A stretch of DNA of 54,848 nt, from NCBI RefSeq assembly GCF_002744245.1, contig NZ_NKHG01000062.1:1-54848 (forward strand), written 5' to 3'. The notes beneath the pieces were generated by a model. It was not told the DNA's origin, made no database searches, and was given only the letters and a program-made list of their open reading frames with translations. Below are positions 30,272 through 40,724 of this stretch, piece after piece; the stretch's first letter is position 1, and each line of letters starts with the position of its first letter. The translations under genes and the position numbers were made by a program. Origin of the DNA: Bacillus pumilus (GTDB lineage: Bacteria; Bacillota; Bacilli; Bacillales; Bacillaceae).

Positions 30272-30397
30272 ATGAGGAAAAGGAAACGCCGCACATACGA
30301 AGAGCTTGTGCTTGAAAATAAAAAAGAATTATTAAGCAATGAGGAATTTTTAAACCAGCTTGAAGAAAAGTTGGAAGAGCGTTTTAGACAGAAATAA
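30272..30397 (+). CDS. FbpB-like small basic protein
   Basis: 41-aa protein, MRKRKRRTYEELVLENKKE then LEEKLEERFRQK. It has a basic N terminus and an amphipathic helix, as in the FbpB/FbpC small basic proteins; in B. subtilis FbpB assists the Fur-controlled sRNA FsrA. GGAGGTG ribosome site at good spacing. No Fur box is obvious in front, so whether it acts with an sRNA is open. It sits between yneN and sspN, where B. subtilis annotation usually shows no gene. Confidence 0.75.
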   Translation: MRKRKRRTYEELVLENKKELLSNEEFLNQLEEKLEERFRQK

Positions 30398-30445
30398 GTT
30401 ATGATTTGTCCGTTTTCGTTCATCCTAAAGAGGAGGGAGGGATGA

Positions 30446-30592
30446 ATGATGGTTAGAGAGCATGATAAACAAGCGCAATTTACACCGGACCATTTAGGGA
30501 CTAAACCTGTAGCGTACAAACGGAATAAGGGTAAAAAGATGCATAATAAATCAAATGAACAGCCTGATGTGATACAGACAAAAGGCGAATAA
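30446..30592 (+). CDS. sspN: Small acid-soluble spore protein N
   Basis: 48-aa spore protein containing the family core HLGTKPVAYKRNKGKKMHN and ending in QTKGE. AGGAGGGAGG ribosome site. Start is ATG 30446 or 30449; the first is used. tlp follows after 15 bp, as in the sspN-tlp forespore operon of B. subtilis. Confidence 0.93.
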   Translation: MMVREHDKQAQFTPDHLGTKPVAYKRNKGKKMHNKSNEQPDVIQTKGE

Positions 30593-30607
30593 TAAGAGGA
30601 GGAAAGC

Positions 30608-30853
30608 ATGATGAGCCACAAGTCATATCAATCTCATCCAGATGATCGTTCTGATAATGTTGAAAAGCTGCAAGATATGATCGAGAACACGCTTGAAAAT
30701 ATCGATGAATCTGAAGCAGCGATGGCTCTTTCAACAGAGGAAGAAAAGCAGATGATCAAGCATAAAAACGAAAACCGCAGAACGAGTATTGACGCTATGC
30801 GTTCAGAGATAAAAGATGAAGAAGCGGCAAGAAAGAATGGCTATACCGAATAA
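30608..30853 (+). CDS. tlp: Small acid-soluble spore protein Tlp
   Basis: 81-aa thioredoxin-like-named spore protein, all-helical and acidic. Conserved PDDRSDNVEKLQDMI, NTLENIDESEAAM and KHKNENRRTSIDAMR. AGGAGG ribosome site. Second gene of sspN-tlp. A short hairpin follows at 30855-30873. Confidence 0.95.
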   Translation: MMSHKSYQSHPDDRSDNVEKLQDMIENTLENIDESEAAMALSTEEEKQMIKHKNENRRTSIDAMRSEIKDEEAARKNGYTE

Positions 30854-30956
30854 ACCAGGGATTCCTGGTTTATTTTATTGCCTTTTTTTAGAGGAACCTT
30901 TTGGAATGTGGTAAAATGACTGAGACCTTAGGTTTTGATAGGAGAGCGATGAAAAC

Positions 30957-31379
30957 GTGTATGTATCCAAAAAAGAAATAGAAGTCCGTTATGCAGAAAC
31001 AGATCAAATGGGCATCGTGTATCATGCCAATTATTTAATCTGGATGGAGGTTGGCAGAACAGCGTTGATTAAAGAGCTGGGATTTTCCTATGCACAGCTA
31101 GAAGCAGACGGTGTCCTTGCACCTGTTGTAGATCTTCAGGTTCAATATAAAAAACCACTGCTGTACGGTGAAACCGCTACAGTTCATACATGGATTGAAG
31201 AGTATAATGGTGTGAAAACAGTGTATGGCTATGAAATTCAAAAGCCTGATGGACAAACAGCCATCACAGGAACTACCTCACATATTTGTGTAGACAAAGA
31301 CACCTTTAGACCTATTCAATTTAGAAAAGCTTTTCCTGCCTGGCACAAAGTATACGAACAGTCGAAGAAGCAGGTTTGA
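30957..31379 (+). CDS. yneP: Acyl-CoA thioesterase YneP (4HBT family)
   Basis: 140-aa hot-dog thioesterase. The family active-site Asp is in YAETDQMGIVYHANYLIWME. Start is GTG 30957, about 10 nt after GGAGAG; an ATG at 30949 is in another frame. yneQ follows with 3 bp between. Substrate unknown. Confidence 0.92.
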   Translation: MYVSKKEIEVRYAETDQMGIVYHANYLIWMEVGRTALIKELGFSYAQLEADGVLAPVVDLQVQYKKPLLYGETATVHTWIEEYNGVKTVYGYEIQKPDGQTAITGTTSHICVDKDTFRPIQFRKAFPAWHKVYEQSKKQV

Positions 31380-31382
31380 TTC

Positions 31383-31694
31383 ATGGCATTTGGTATCAAA
31401 AGAAACGATTTGAATGCATGGAAATCAGCTGTTCGGCAAGGGGAAATCGCCTTTTTGACACACTATTGGCTCGATGACCGGTTTCCTAATGCCAATACCG
31501 TCACAAAGGCAGCCTGCCAGGATATGAAGCAATTAATTGAGTGGGGAGAAAGGCATGGGTTGAAAAAAGAATGGATTCATGTTCGTGAAGGTTTTCCTCA
31601 CTTTGACCTGATCGGTGATCCGCAAAAAAAGATCCTGCAAAAGGAGCGGTATTTAGGAAACATTCGGGAATATGGGCTATATATCGATGTATAA
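31383..31694 (+). CDS. yneQ: Conserved hypothetical protein YneQ
   Basis: 103-aa protein with conserved LTHYWLDDRFP and HVREGFPHFDLIGD. No signal or membrane segment. It lies 3 bp behind yneP and is translationally linked. Function unknown. Confidence 0.92.
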   Translation: MAFGIKRNDLNAWKSAVRQGEIAFLTHYWLDDRFPNANTVTKAACQDMKQLIEWGERHGLKKEWIHVREGFPHFDLIGDPQKKILQKERYLGNIREYGLYIDV

Positions 31695-31701
31695 AACAAA
31701 A

Positions 31702-31732
31702 AAGATACCCGAGGGATGAGGTATCTTTTTTG
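31702..31732. terminator. Bidirectional terminator between yneQ and yneR
   Basis: AAAGATACC(CGAGGGATGA)GGTATCTTTTTT. Confidence 0.9.
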
Positions 31733-31733
31733 T

Positions 31734-32021
31734 TTATTCATAACGAAACTCTGGTTCTTTCACGGACTCGTTATAATCAATATGCAGATCATGGTTGTCA
31801 AAATACCAAATATCACTTTCCTCAACGAAGAAAGTAATGCCTTCTATTTCAGCGGTTGCGCCGGCATTTTGAGGTTCATCTTTTGCGACGCCGAGAGAAA
31901 AGCCTTTTTGTACATTACTGCACCCGCCATATCTCACAAAAAAGCGAACATGATCACCTTTTTCTAAATCTAGTTCATCCTTGTACCAATTTAGTGCATC
32001 ATCTTTCATTGTTAATTTCAA
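31734..32021 (-). CDS. yneR: HesB/IscA-like protein YneR
   Basis: 95-aa HesB-fold protein (MTMKDDALNWYKDELDLEKGD; FFVRYGGCSNVQKGFSLG). Only one Cys (GGC) of the usual IscA cysteine set is kept, so iron-sulfur assembly is doubtful. Monocistronic, with a good terminator. Single gene between convergent yneQ and plsY. Confidence 0.9.
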   Translation of the reverse strand: MKLTMKDDALNWYKDELDLEKGDHVRFFVRYGGCSNVQKGFSLGVAKDEPQNAGATAEIEGITFFVEESDIWYFDNHDLHIDYNESVKEPEFRYE

Positions 32022-32118
32022 TGTGATCGCCCCTTTTTGAAGTCATGCTGTTTTTAAAATGCAGGAAGCAAAAACAGCTTTTCTGTACTTTTACCACATA
32101 TTTAAACTTAATAAACGG

Positions 32119-32700
32119 CTAGAGCCATTTGATTTTCGGTTCAGTTTTGTTGAGAATTCGTTTGAGGTTGGCGATGTGTCTGTAGATCACAAAGCCAGCA
32201 AGAACGGCAACAACAATAATTAAAAATAGGTCTTGGGTGAATATGCTGTAAATGAATGTATAGATACCAGTCAGCATTGATGATAAAGAAACATATTTAC
32301 TAATGTATAAAAATAAGAAAAAAGCAGCGATCATCGTGATAAATAAGAACGGGGCATAAAATAGCAGCACGCCGCCTGATGTAGCGACTGCTTTTCCCCC
32401 TTTAAATTTTGCAAAGGCAGGAAAGCTGTGACCGATAACAGCAGCAACTCCAGCTAGTAAGGGATGAATGTCCAGTTGCATGAAAAACGGTAAAGCTGAA
32501 GCAAGAGTTCCCTTTAAAATATCAGCTGAAATAACGATAGACCCTGCTTTTACCCCAAGTGTACGAAATGCATTCGTCGCACCTAGGTTCCCGCTGCCAT
32601 GTTCACGGATATCGATTCCCTTTGCAACTTTCCCGACAATGAGACCGGATGGAATACTGCCGAGAAGATAGGCCAAAATAAACATCAAAGCAATTAACAT
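32119..32700 (-). CDS. plsY: Acyl-phosphate:glycerol-3-phosphate acyltransferase PlsY
   Basis: 193-aa membrane enzyme that makes lysophosphatidic acid, the first step of membrane phospholipid synthesis. Motifs: [22 protein letters not shown], and [21 protein letters not shown]. About five helices. AAGGAG is properly spaced for ATG 32700, not for ATG 32706 two codons upstream. Formerly YneS. Confidence 0.96.
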   Translation of the reverse strand: MLIALMFILAYLLGSIPSGLIVGKVAKGIDIREHGSGNLGATNAFRTLGVKAGSIVISADILKGTLASALPFFMQLDIHPLLAGVAAVIGHSFPAFAKFKGGKAVATSGGVLLFYAPFLFITMIAAFFLFLYISKYVSLSSMLTGIYTFIYSIFTQDLFLIIVVAVLAGFVIYRHIANLKRILNKTEPKIKWL

Positions 32701-32854
32701 CTGCATAACTCCTTTATATTCTCCCTCTTGTCTTACATTTTAACATGATCTTATGAAAAACATGGCGATCTTTTTTTGAAAAAATAGAAGGTAGATGAAT
32801 TCAGCTTTGTTTTTAGGAAGAAATTCGTTAAAATAGAAGAAAAGGAGTGTCTGG

Positions 32855-33268
32855 ATGAATCATCCTACGCAACAAGAAATTGGTCGTATACTAAAAAGCA
32901 GCAAACGAATAGCTGTTGTTGGTTTGTCAGATCAGCCGCACAGAACGTCTTATATGGTCTCAAAAGCCATGCAGGATGCTGGGTTTGACATCATTCCCGT
33001 CAATCCAACGATCGATGAAGCCCTTGGTGTGAAAGCGGTTGCCTCTTTAAAAGACATAAAAGAGCCTGTTGATATTGTCAATGTCTTTAGACGTTCAGCA
33101 TTTTTGCCTGAGATTGCAGAGGAATTTCTTGAAATAGATGCCCCTGTTTTTTGGGCACAGCAAGGCGTGTATCACGAAGAAGCGAAAAGGCTGATTGAGG
33201 AAAAAGGTAAGGTGGCCATCATGGATTTATGCATTAAAGTGGCTCATGCCATGACAAAAACTCATTAA
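32855..33268 (+). CDS. yneT: CoA-binding domain protein YneT
   Basis: 137-aa Rossmann-fold protein (IAVVGLSDQPHRTSYMVSK; DIIPVNP; FWAQQGVYHEEA; MDLCIKVAHA). The family binds CoA; role unknown. GAAAAGGAGTG ribosome site. A hairpin with T run follows at 33274. Confidence 0.92.
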   Translation: MNHPTQQEIGRILKSSKRIAVVGLSDQPHRTSYMVSKAMQDAGFDIIPVNPTIDEALGVKAVASLKDIKEPVDIVNVFRRSAFLPEIAEEFLEIDAPVFWAQQGVYHEEAKRLIEEKGKVAIMDLCIKVAHAMTKTH

Positions 33269-33273
33269 ATCGT

Positions 33274-33312
33274 CAAAAATCCTTGGTTTTTCAAGGATTT
33301 TTGCTTTTTTGT
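33274..33312 (+). terminator. Terminator after yneT
   Basis: AAAAATCCTTG(GTTTTT)CAAGGATTTTT, then T's. Confidence 0.9.
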
Positions 33313-33409
33313 TACAGAAATATATTTGCGATTCTAGGAGAAAGCGATAAAATAAGGCGACAGGGACATATCGATGACCTTGCCTATCGAGAAAAAGAGC
33401 GGTAAGATA

Positions 33410-33433
33410 AACATAGAACATTTGTTCTATGTT
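33410..33433. promoter_or_regulatory. Palindrome with LexA-box core upstream of parE
   Basis: AACATAGAACA-TT-TGTTCTATGTT is a perfect 11-bp inverted repeat. Its centre GAAC-ATTT-GTTC (33416-33427) fits the GAAC-N4-GTTC core of the SOS box. It lies about 24 bp before the proposed -35. The rest of the yneT-parE gap (to 33681) shows no gene. Confidence 0.55.
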
Positions 33434-33456
33434 ACTAAACCATCATATGATTGCAT

Positions 33457-33485
33457 TTGGCTTATGGAACAGTCTTGTTTATAAT
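33457..33485 (+). promoter_or_regulatory. SigA-type promoter of parEC
   Basis: TTGGCT (33457-33462) and TATAAT (33480-33485) with 17 bp between. The leader to the parE start would be about 190 nt. Confidence 0.5.
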
Positions 33486-33681
33486 GGACTTCTAGTTCTG
33501 ATTGCAGAATAAAGGCCACTCTCATAGCCGTGCAAAGAGCATGTATGCTGAATCGCACATGCATGGTGATGATGCAGCTTATTAAAGTGGATAGTAATGA
33601 GCAGCATGATCATCATTAAAATCTAGAGAGATCATTTGATGATTAGCTGGTTATGTTTGTTAGTGAAAGGGGATTAAGCAT

Positions 33682-35649
33682 TTGGTTAAAAAGCAGCAAG
33701 TAGATTATAACGATGATTCTATACAGGTGCTAGAGGGACTTGAAGCGGTCCGTAAACGTCCAGGTATGTATATTGGATCTACGGATTCACGCGGTCTTCA
33801 TCACCTTGTCTATGAGATTGTAGACAACTCTGTCGATGAAGTACTCGCTGGCCATGGAGATCATATCATTGTCAAAATACATAAAGATAACAGCATTTCC
33901 GTCCAAGATAAAGGACGAGGAATGCCTACGGGTATGCATAAGCTGGGAAAACCGACACCTGAGATCATTTTAACTGTCCTGCACGCAGGCGGAAAATTTG
34001 GGCAAGGCGGGTATAAAACAAGTGGTGGACTTCACGGGGTTGGGGCGTCTGTTGTAAACGCGCTTTCAGAATGGCTCACCGTGACGATTGAACGTGATGG
34101 CTTTATTTATCACCAGAGATTTGAACATGGCGGAAAGCCAGCCACATCTCTTGAAAAAATCGGGAAAACGAAAAAAACAGGAACACTGATTCATTTTAAG
34201 CCAGATTCGACCATGTTCAGTGTCACCACCTATAATTTCGATACATTATCTGAACGTTTAAGAGAATCAGCCTTCTTACTGAAAGGATTAAAAATAGAGC
34301 TAATCGATGAACGACATGATGTACAAGAAACCTTTTATTATGAGACAGGTATCGAAGCGTTCGTTGCTTATTTAAATGAGGAAAAAGATGTACTCAGTGA
34401 AGTCGTCTCGTTTGAAGGTGAGCATCAGTCCATTGAAGTAGATTTTGCTTTCCAATTCAATGATGGCTATTCAGAGAATATCCTCTCATTTGTCAATAAC
34501 GTTAGAACAAAAGATGGCGGTACACACGAGTCTGGTGCAAAAACGGCGATGACGAGAGCCTTTAATGAATATGCTCGCAAAGTAGCTCTTCTAAAAGAAA
34601 AAGACAAAAATTTAGAAGGTACTGATATTCGTGAAGGGCTGTCTGCTGTTATTTCTGTCAGAATTCCTGAAGAACTGCTCCAATTTGAAGGACAAACAAA
34701 AGGAAAACTTGGAACGAGTGAGGCTCGATCATCAGTAGATGCCGTTATTTCTGAAAAGCTCGCTTATTTCCTCGAAGAAAACCGGGAGACGGCCACTCTT
34801 CTTGTGAAAAAGGCCATTAAAGCGCAGCAAGCACGAGAAGCTGCCAGAAAAGCAAGAGAAGAAGCGAGAAGCGGGAAGAAACGGAAGAAGTCCGAAGCGA
34901 CGTTAAGTGGGAAATTAACACCTGCTCAATCTAGAAACCCAGCAAGAAACGAACTGTACCTCGTGGAGGGTGACTCAGCGGGCGGGTCAGCAAAGCAAGG
35001 ACGTGACCGAAAATTCCAAGCGGTACTCCCGCTTCGGGGGAAGGTCATTAATACCGAAAAAGCAAAGCTTGCTGATATTTTCAAAAATGAAGAAATCAAC
35101 ACCATTATCCATGCCATCGGTGGTGGCGTTGGTGTCGATTTTAACGTAGAAGACATCAATTATGACAAAATTGTCATCATGACAGATGCTGATACGGATG
35201 GAGCGCATATCCAAGTTCTTCTTCTTACGTTCTTCTACCGTTATATGAAGCCGCTGATTGAGCATGGAAAAGTGTTTATTGCACTACCACCGCTATATAA
35301 AGTCAGCAAAGGCTCAGGAAAGAAAGAAGTCATTGAGTATGCATGGTCTGATGAAGAAATGGATGATGTACTAAAAAAAGTTGGAAAAGGTTATACAATT
35401 CAGCGCTATAAAGGTTTAGGTGAAATGAATGCCGACCAGCTATGGGAAACGACAATGAATCCAGAGTCCAGAACACTTGTCAGGGTGAAAATCGATGATG
35501 CTGCACGAGTGGAACGCCGCGTCACAACACTGATGGGTGACAAAGTAGAGCCGCGCCGTAAATGGATTGAAAAGAATGTCGCCTTTGGACTTGATGAGGA
35601 AAGTAACATTCTTGAAAATGAAAACTTGTCGCTGGCTGAGGAGGTTTAA
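33682..35649 (+). CDS. parE: DNA topoisomerase IV subunit B
   Basis: 655-aa ATPase subunit of topoisomerase IV, which unlinks daughter chromosomes. GHKL ATPase motifs ([34 protein letters not shown]), TOPRIM region with [15 protein letters not shown] and DADTDGAHI. Start is TTG 33682 after AAAGGGGA. parC follows after 2 bp. A possible LexA box lies upstream. Confidence 0.98.
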   Translation: MVKKQQVDYNDDSIQVLEGLEAVRKRPGMYIGSTDSRGLHHLVYEIVDNSVDEVLAGHGDHIIVKIHKDNSISVQDKGRGMPTGMHKLGKPTPEIILTVLHAGGKFGQGGYKTSGGLHGVGASVVNALSEWLTVTIERDGFIYHQRFEHGGKPATSLEKIGKTKKTGTLIHFKPDSTMFSVTTYNFDTLSERLRESAFLLKGLKIELIDERHDVQETFYYETGIEAFVAYLNEEKDVLSEVVSFEGEHQSIEVDFAFQFNDGYSENILSFVNNVRTKDGGTHESGAKTAMTRAFNEYARKVALLKEKDKNLEGTDIREGLSAVISVRIPEELLQFEGQTKGKLGTSEARSSVDAVISEKLAYFLEENRETATLLVKKAIKAQQAREAARKAREEARSGKKRKKSEATLSGKLTPAQSRNPARNELYLVEGDSAGGSAKQGRDRKFQAVLPLRGKVINTEKAKLADIFKNEEINTIIHAIGGGVGVDFNVEDINYDKIVIMTDADTDGAHIQVLLLTFFYRYMKPLIEHGKVFIALPPLYKVSKGSGKKEVIEYAWSDEEMDDVLKKVGKGYTIQRYKGLGEMNADQLWETTMNPESRTLVRVKIDDAARVERRVTTLMGDKVEPRRKWIEKNVAFGLDEESNILENENLSLAEEV

Positions 35650-35651
35650 AG

Positions 35652-38090
35652 ATGGCACAACAAGAACGATTTCATGATTTACCATTAGAAGAAGTGATTG
35701 GAGACCGGTTTGGTCGCTATAGTAAATATATTATTCAAGACCGTGCGCTTCCAGACGCACGTGATGGATTAAAGCCTGTACAACGAAGAATTTTATATGC
35801 AATGTATGCGGAAGGAAACACCCAAGATAAAAACTTCCGTAAAGCTGCCAAAACTGTCGGTAACGTCATTGGTAACTACCATCCGCACGGTGATTCATCT
35901 GTTTATGAAGCAATGGTGAGAATGAGCCAGGAATGGAAAGTACGAAATGTACTGATTGAGATGCATGGAAATAACGGAAGTATCGACGGGGATCCGCCTG
36001 CTGCCATGCGTTATACGGAAGCAAGGCTTAGTGCGATTGCTTCAGAGCTTTTAAAGGACTTAGACAAGGAAACAGTCGAATTTGTCGCAAACTTTGATGA
36101 TACAAGCAAAGAACCTGTTGTTTTACCAGCCATGTTCCCAAATCTTCTTGTGAACGGATCGACAGGGATTTCAGCTGGTTACGCGACTGATATTCCTCCA
36201 CATCACCTAGGAGAAGTGATTGATGGGGTCATTAAACGAATCGAACAGCCGCATTGTACGGTTGAGGATTTAATGACGGTCATCAAAGGACCAGATTTCC
36301 CAACAGGCGGTATCATTCAAGGTGTGGATGGCATTAAGAAGGCATATGAGACGGGAAAAGGAAAAATCATGATTCGCGGAAAAGCGGAGATCGAAACCAT
36401 TCGTGGTGGACGTCAGCAAATTGTGATCACAGAAATTCCTTATGAAGTCAATAAGGCCAATCTTGTGAAAAAGATGGACGAGTTCCGAATTGAAAGAAAA
36501 GTAGAAGGGATTTCAGAGGTTCGAGATGAGACAGACCGTACTGGACTTCGAATTGTTGTAGAGCTGAAAAAAGAAGCAGATGCAAATGGTGTCTTGAATT
36601 TCTTATATAAAAATTCAGATTTGCAAATCCCGTATAACTTTAATATGGTAGCGATACATAATCGAAGACCAACCTTAATGACGCTGACAACGGTGCTGGA
36701 TGCATATATTGCCCATCAAAAAGAAGTGGTGACAAACCGCTCAGCATATGAGCTTCGAAAAGCAAAGGAACGTCATCATATTGTAGATGGATTAATTAAG
36801 GCACTTTCTATTTTAGATGAAGTTATTGCGACAATCCGTTCGTCTAATGATAAGCGTGATGCGAAAAATAACTTGATGGAGAAATATGACTTTACAGAAG
36901 CACAGTCAGAAGCGATTGTTTCTCTCCAATTATATCGTTTAACGAATACCGATATTACACAATTAAGAGGCGAAGCAAGCGAGCTTGACAAGCGTATAGC
37001 TGAACTTGAAGACATTTTAGCGAACGAGAAAAAGCTGCTAAAGGTCATTACGAACAGTTTGAAAAAGCTCAAAAAAACCTATGCTGATGAAAGACGCTCT
37101 GTCATTGAGGAAAAAATCGAGGAAATTAAGATTAACCTTGAAGTGATGATCGCATCAGAGGATGTATACGTCACGGTGACGAAGGATGGATATATCAAAC
37201 GGACAAGCCAGCGCTCCTATGCCGCATCTAATGGCAAGGAGTTTGGCATGAAGGATACAGACCGGCTGATTCATCAGTTTGAAATGAATACAACGGATGT
37301 TCTTCTTTTGTTTACGAATAAAGGGAGTTACATTTATTGTCCGGTTCATCAGCTGCCAGATATACGCTGGAAAGACATGGGCCAGCATATTACGAATATT
37401 ATTTCGATTGATCGTGATGAATCCATACAAAAAGCGATTCCAATTAAAGAATTTGATGAATCGTCATATCTTGTGTTCTTTACTAAAGGCGGTATGGTGA
37501 AGAAAACAGAGCTTCTTCAATATAAAGCGCAGCGCTATTCTAAACCGCTCGTTGCCTTGAATTTAAAAGGTGATGATGAACTCGTCGATGTTCACGTCAC
37601 AACAGGTCAGCAAGAATTGTTTATTGCAACGAAAAATGGTTATGGATTATGGTTTGATGAAGAAGAAGTGAGCGTTGTGGGCCCGAGAGCGGCTGGTGTC
37701 AAAGGAATCAACTTGAAGGAAGGGGACGAGGTGGTCTCTGGACAGATCATTGATCCGAAAAACGATGTCCTTGTGCTGACGACGCAAAGAGGTGCTGTGA
37801 AGCGAATGAACCTCTCTGAATTTGATAAAACAACAAGAGCTAAACGCGGAGTGCTGATGCTGAGAGAATTAAAGAAAAACCCGCACCGAATTGTTGCTGT
37901 GATCGCTGCATCACTACACGATACACTTGAGATTGATACGGAAAAGGGTGCGATAATCCCACTTGATATCTCTACTCTGAGAGCGAATGATCGCTATAGC
38001 AATGGATCATTTGTTGTAGATGAGGAAGAGCAGGGAGAAGTCACTCATGTTCTTCTGTCACCTGAACCTGCTCCAGATGACAATAAATAA
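35652..38090 (+). CDS. parC: DNA topoisomerase IV subunit A
   Basis: 812-aa DNA cleavage subunit. The quinolone-determining region reads [15 protein letters not shown]; the catalytic Tyr is in [11 protein letters not shown]. The C-terminal pinwheel domain keeps the repeated blades ([37 protein letters not shown]). GAGGAGG ribosome site inside the parE end. At the quinolone positions Ser (GDSSVYE) is wild type. Confidence 0.98.
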   Translation: MAQQERFHDLPLEEVIGDRFGRYSKYIIQDRALPDARDGLKPVQRRILYAMYAEGNTQDKNFRKAAKTVGNVIGNYHPHGDSSVYEAMVRMSQEWKVRNVLIEMHGNNGSIDGDPPAAMRYTEARLSAIASELLKDLDKETVEFVANFDDTSKEPVVLPAMFPNLLVNGSTGISAGYATDIPPHHLGEVIDGVIKRIEQPHCTVEDLMTVIKGPDFPTGGIIQGVDGIKKAYETGKGKIMIRGKAEIETIRGGRQQIVITEIPYEVNKANLVKKMDEFRIERKVEGISEVRDETDRTGLRIVVELKKEADANGVLNFLYKNSDLQIPYNFNMVAIHNRRPTLMTLTTVLDAYIAHQKEVVTNRSAYELRKAKERHHIVDGLIKALSILDEVIATIRSSNDKRDAKNNLMEKYDFTEAQSEAIVSLQLYRLTNTDITQLRGEASELDKRIAELEDILANEKKLLKVITNSLKKLKKTYADERRSVIEEKIEEIKINLEVMIASEDVYVTVTKDGYIKRTSQRSYAASNGKEFGMKDTDRLIHQFEMNTTDVLLLFTNKGSYIYCPVHQLPDIRWKDMGQHITNIISIDRDESIQKAIPIKEFDESSYLVFFTKGGMVKKTELLQYKAQRYSKPLVALNLKGDDELVDVHVTTGQQELFIATKNGYGLWFDEEEVSVVGPRAAGVKGINLKEGDEVVSGQIIDPKNDVLVLTTQRGAVKRMNLSEFDKTTRAKRGVLMLRELKKNPHRIVAVIAASLHDTLEIDTEKGAIIPLDISTLRANDRYSNGSFVVDEEEQGEVTHVLLSPEPAPDDNK

Positions 38091-38097
38091 GCAAAAA

Positions 38098-38132
38098 GAA
38101 CCCCCCCCTGTCTATCGCAGGGGGGTCTTTAT
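38098..38132 (+). terminator. Terminator of parEC
   Basis: ACCCCCCCCTG...CAGGGGGGT stem with a run of C/G and a short T tail. Confidence 0.88.
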
Positions 38133-38143
38133 GATCGGGTCAT

Positions 38144-38269
38144 TTAGCTCTCATGGCTACCAAACATGCTTGTGATGGCATGCACTACTTCAATTCCTTG
38201 GTAGACGAAAAGAGAAAGCGAAGTGACAGAGAATAGACCTAGAATGAATAATCTTAAGAAAAATAACAT
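38144..38269 (-). CDS. Small hydrophobic membrane peptide
   Basis: 41-aa product with one hydrophobic helix (MLFFLRLFILGLFSVTSLSL) and a polar tail ending GSHES. A GGGAGG ribosome site lies 9 nt before the ATG. It is downstream of, and on the same strand as, the 111-aa membrane protein, and may be cotranscribed with it. Not recognised; too short to place in a family. Similarity to type I toxins is only in size and hydrophobicity. Confidence 0.55.
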   Translation of the reverse strand: MLFFLRLFILGLFSVTSLSLFVYQGIEVVHAITSMFGSHES

Positions 38270-38311
38270 CGTGTAAAACCTCCCATTTTTGTTTTGATTT
38301 AGATGGTTGGG

Positions 38312-38647
38312 TTAAACACGGGTTACTCGAAAATAAGAAGACTGATAGAACACTGCAAGTAAATGCTTCTTTTTCCGGTCAAATCGATCAGTATAAGTGA
38401 TGCGTGCAAATCCAGCTGTCATACTGCCAATGATCAGCAGGGCTGTAAATGCGGCAAATACTACGCTCACATGTTTTTGTTTCTTTTCATCGCCCGTTGT
38501 CTGAACGATTTTCATTTCATGTGATTCTTGATCAGCAACCACCTTGGTATGGTGGTATACCTGAGCGGAATGAGGCATTGAGAACAAATGAAAACTTGCA
38601 AGTGCTATGAATAAGACAGCTAATTTTAGCAGCATATTTTTTTTCAT
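38312..38647 (-). CDS. Small exported or membrane protein, unknown
   Basis: 111-aa protein. An N-terminal signal/anchor (MKKNMLLKLAVLFIALASFHLF) is followed by a His-rich extracytoplasmic part. A second hydrophobic helix (VSVVFAAFTALLIIGSMTAGF) leads to a basic end (DRKKKH). GGAAGGGG is properly placed for ATG 38647; an upstream GTG at 38656 is too near it. Not recognised. It lies between parC and an MFS gene, where synteny with B. subtilis ends. Confidence 0.6.
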   Translation of the reverse strand: MKKNMLLKLAVLFIALASFHLFSMPHSAQVYHHTKVVADQESHEMKIVQTTGDEKKQKHVSVVFAAFTALLIIGSMTAGFARITYTDRFDRKKKHLLAVFYQSSYFRVTRV

Positions 38648-38808
38648 TTTTCTCACCCCTTCCTGTTTATTTTCATGATCTTACCACGTTTTCAGTTATT
38701 TGAAAAGTCTTATTTATTTACTTTCCCTCTTTAAAAAAGGGGTAAACATCAAGACATCTATAGGACTGTTTCACTTCGTGAAAGGTTTCAATTTTATTTT
38801 TTAAATGT

Positions 38809-38843
38809 AAAAAAAGTGCCATGATCAACGATCGTGACACTTT
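38809..38843 (-). terminator. Terminator of the MFS gene
   Basis: AAAAGTG...GATC and GATC...CACTTTT form an imperfect stem that overlaps the stop codon. T's follow on the minus strand. Confidence 0.6.
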
Positions 38844-40015
38844 TCAGTAAGATGCAATGAATGTGGTTTTGCTACAGCTTTTGTAAAGATTCCCGCAATA
38901 CATATGGCAAAAAGAACAAATACAAATGCATGAAGCAGTCCTACCTCATTGGCGAGTAGTCCTAATATAGGCGGGCCAGACAGGGAGGCTGTGTAACCTG
39001 ATAAGGTCACAATGCTGACGCGTTTGACGGCGTATCTACTATCGTCACCAGCTGCCGAAATAGTCAGCGGAAAGCCTAAAGAAGCACCAAGTCCCCATAA
39101 AAAGATAGACACCATACACACAACGAGCGAAATTTTTAAAATCACCAAGAATAGCCCTGCAGCAGCTGATAAAATAGCGATTCTTAGCAATAACACCCGG
39201 CCGAAGCGATCAATCAAACGTCCGCTGATCAGTCTTCCACTAATCATTCCGCACAAAAATAAAGCATAGATGATGGTACTCATTGAATGTGAAACCTGAT
39301 AGCCATCCACCATTGCAAGTGGAATCCAATCATTTGCAGAGCCTTCTACAAATGCAAGACATAAGGCGATCACTGCAAGTGATATCGTTCGTTTGTTCAG
39401 CCAAGCATTTTGAGAAGCGTCAACTGCATCTGACTGCGTCTCATGCTGATCCTTTCCTGTCCCGTGCGGAATAAACCGCGTACAAATCAGAATGCTGAGA
39501 AAGAAAAGAAGTGCAATGATCAGAAGGTGAATTAACACGGATACGCCTAGATGGATAAACAGAATCCCAGCACCTGCACCAATTAACGTTCCAATGCTGA
39601 AGGAAGCATGCAATATAGGCAGGATGGTTTTCCTGATTTGGTACTCAATTTCTGTCCCTTCTAAATTCATGGCTACATTGCACATACCTGAGCCAGTTCC
39701 AAAAAGAAATAGACCGGCAGTGACAACAAGCGTAGAAGAGAGTGTTGAACCGATTGCAAGAGTGGTAAATCCGATGACCATCAAAAAAGCGCTGATTACG
39801 ATAGCCACTCGTCCGCCTTTTTTACGAACGAATACATTGGAAAGGACAAGCCCTACAATTGAACCAACGGATAAACCGAGTAAAATGAGTCCCATTGTCC
39901 CTGTGTTCGCTTGCAATAAATCTCTGACTTCCGGTGTCCGTGAAAACCATGTGGAGATGGAGATCCCAGACATCGTAAAAATGACAATAATGGCTTTATA
40001 CCATTTTAGTTCCAT
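38825..40015 (-). CDS. MFS transporter (YbjJ/fucose-permease-like)
   Basis: 396-aa protein with twelve predicted membrane helices in two halves joined by a hydrophilic loop (HGTGKDQHETQSDAVDASQN). The cytoplasmic loop motif between helices 2 and 3 reads FVRKKGGR. The second half keeps GRLIDRFGR. Similar in layout to YbjJ-type MFS proteins. Substrate unknown. It is the last intact chromosomal gene before the accessory region. Confidence 0.8.
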   Translation of the reverse strand: MELKWYKAIIVIFTMSGISISTWFSRTPEVRDLLQANTGTMGLILLGLSVGSIVGLVLSNVFVRKKGGRVAIVISAFLMVIGFTTLAIGSTLSSTLVVTAGLFLFGTGSGMCNVAMNLEGTEIEYQIRKTILPILHASFSIGTLIGAGAGILFIHLGVSVLIHLLIIALLFFLSILICTRFIPHGTGKDQHETQSDAVDASQNAWLNKRTISLAVIALCLAFVEGSANDWIPLAMVDGYQVSHSMSTIIYALFLCGMISGRLISGRLIDRFGRVLLLRIAILSAAAGLFLVILKISLVVCMVSIFLWGLGASLGFPLTISAAGDDSRYAVKRVSIVTLSGYTASLSGPPILGLLANEVGLLHAFVFVLFAICIAGIFTKAVAKPHSLHLTEKCHDR

Positions 40016-40198
40016 CTAATCCCTCATATCTAATGATGTATATGTTACAGAACAAATCTACTCGATTATAAATGAGACTTCCTGATTCGTAAATAACAGG
40101 AGGGAGGATCATGCTGAAATGTTATAAGGAGTGGAGATGGCCGCATGCAAGAAAAAATCACAACTTCACAATTCTTTTGAGGAAAGGGTAGAATAAAG

Positions 40199-40336
40199 AT
40201 GATTCTTTCTACAATCATGCTCTGTGACTGGTTACATGTGAAATATCATGATGAAATGAACATTAAAACGAAGGATTTAGGAGGAAACGAGACAACGACA
40301 CAATTCACAGCGGCATTTATCAAAACCATGAATTAG
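40199..40336 (+). pseudogene. Remnant of an isopropylmalate/tartrate dehydrogenase-family gene (C-terminal end)
   Basis: The 45-codon frame reads MILSTIMLCDWLHVKYHDEM, then KTKDLGGNETTTQFTAAF. The first part matches the AMMLDWLG helix of beta-decarboxylating dehydrogenases and the second the conserved KTxDLGG-T-T-E final strand. Sequence between them in full-length enzymes is missing and nothing upstream is coding, so only a deleted tail remains. Confidence 0.6.
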
Positions 40337-40695
<359 letters not shown>

Positions 40696-40724
40696 TGTAC
40701 AACGAAGTAAACATAGATCCATTA
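40696..40724 (+). repeat. Left terminal inverted repeat
   Basis: 29 bp identical to the reverse complement of 51773-51801. Only one clear TnsB-type site is seen here; further sites inward (for example GAAATAAAAGGATA near 40753) are too degenerate to claim. Confidence 0.92.
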
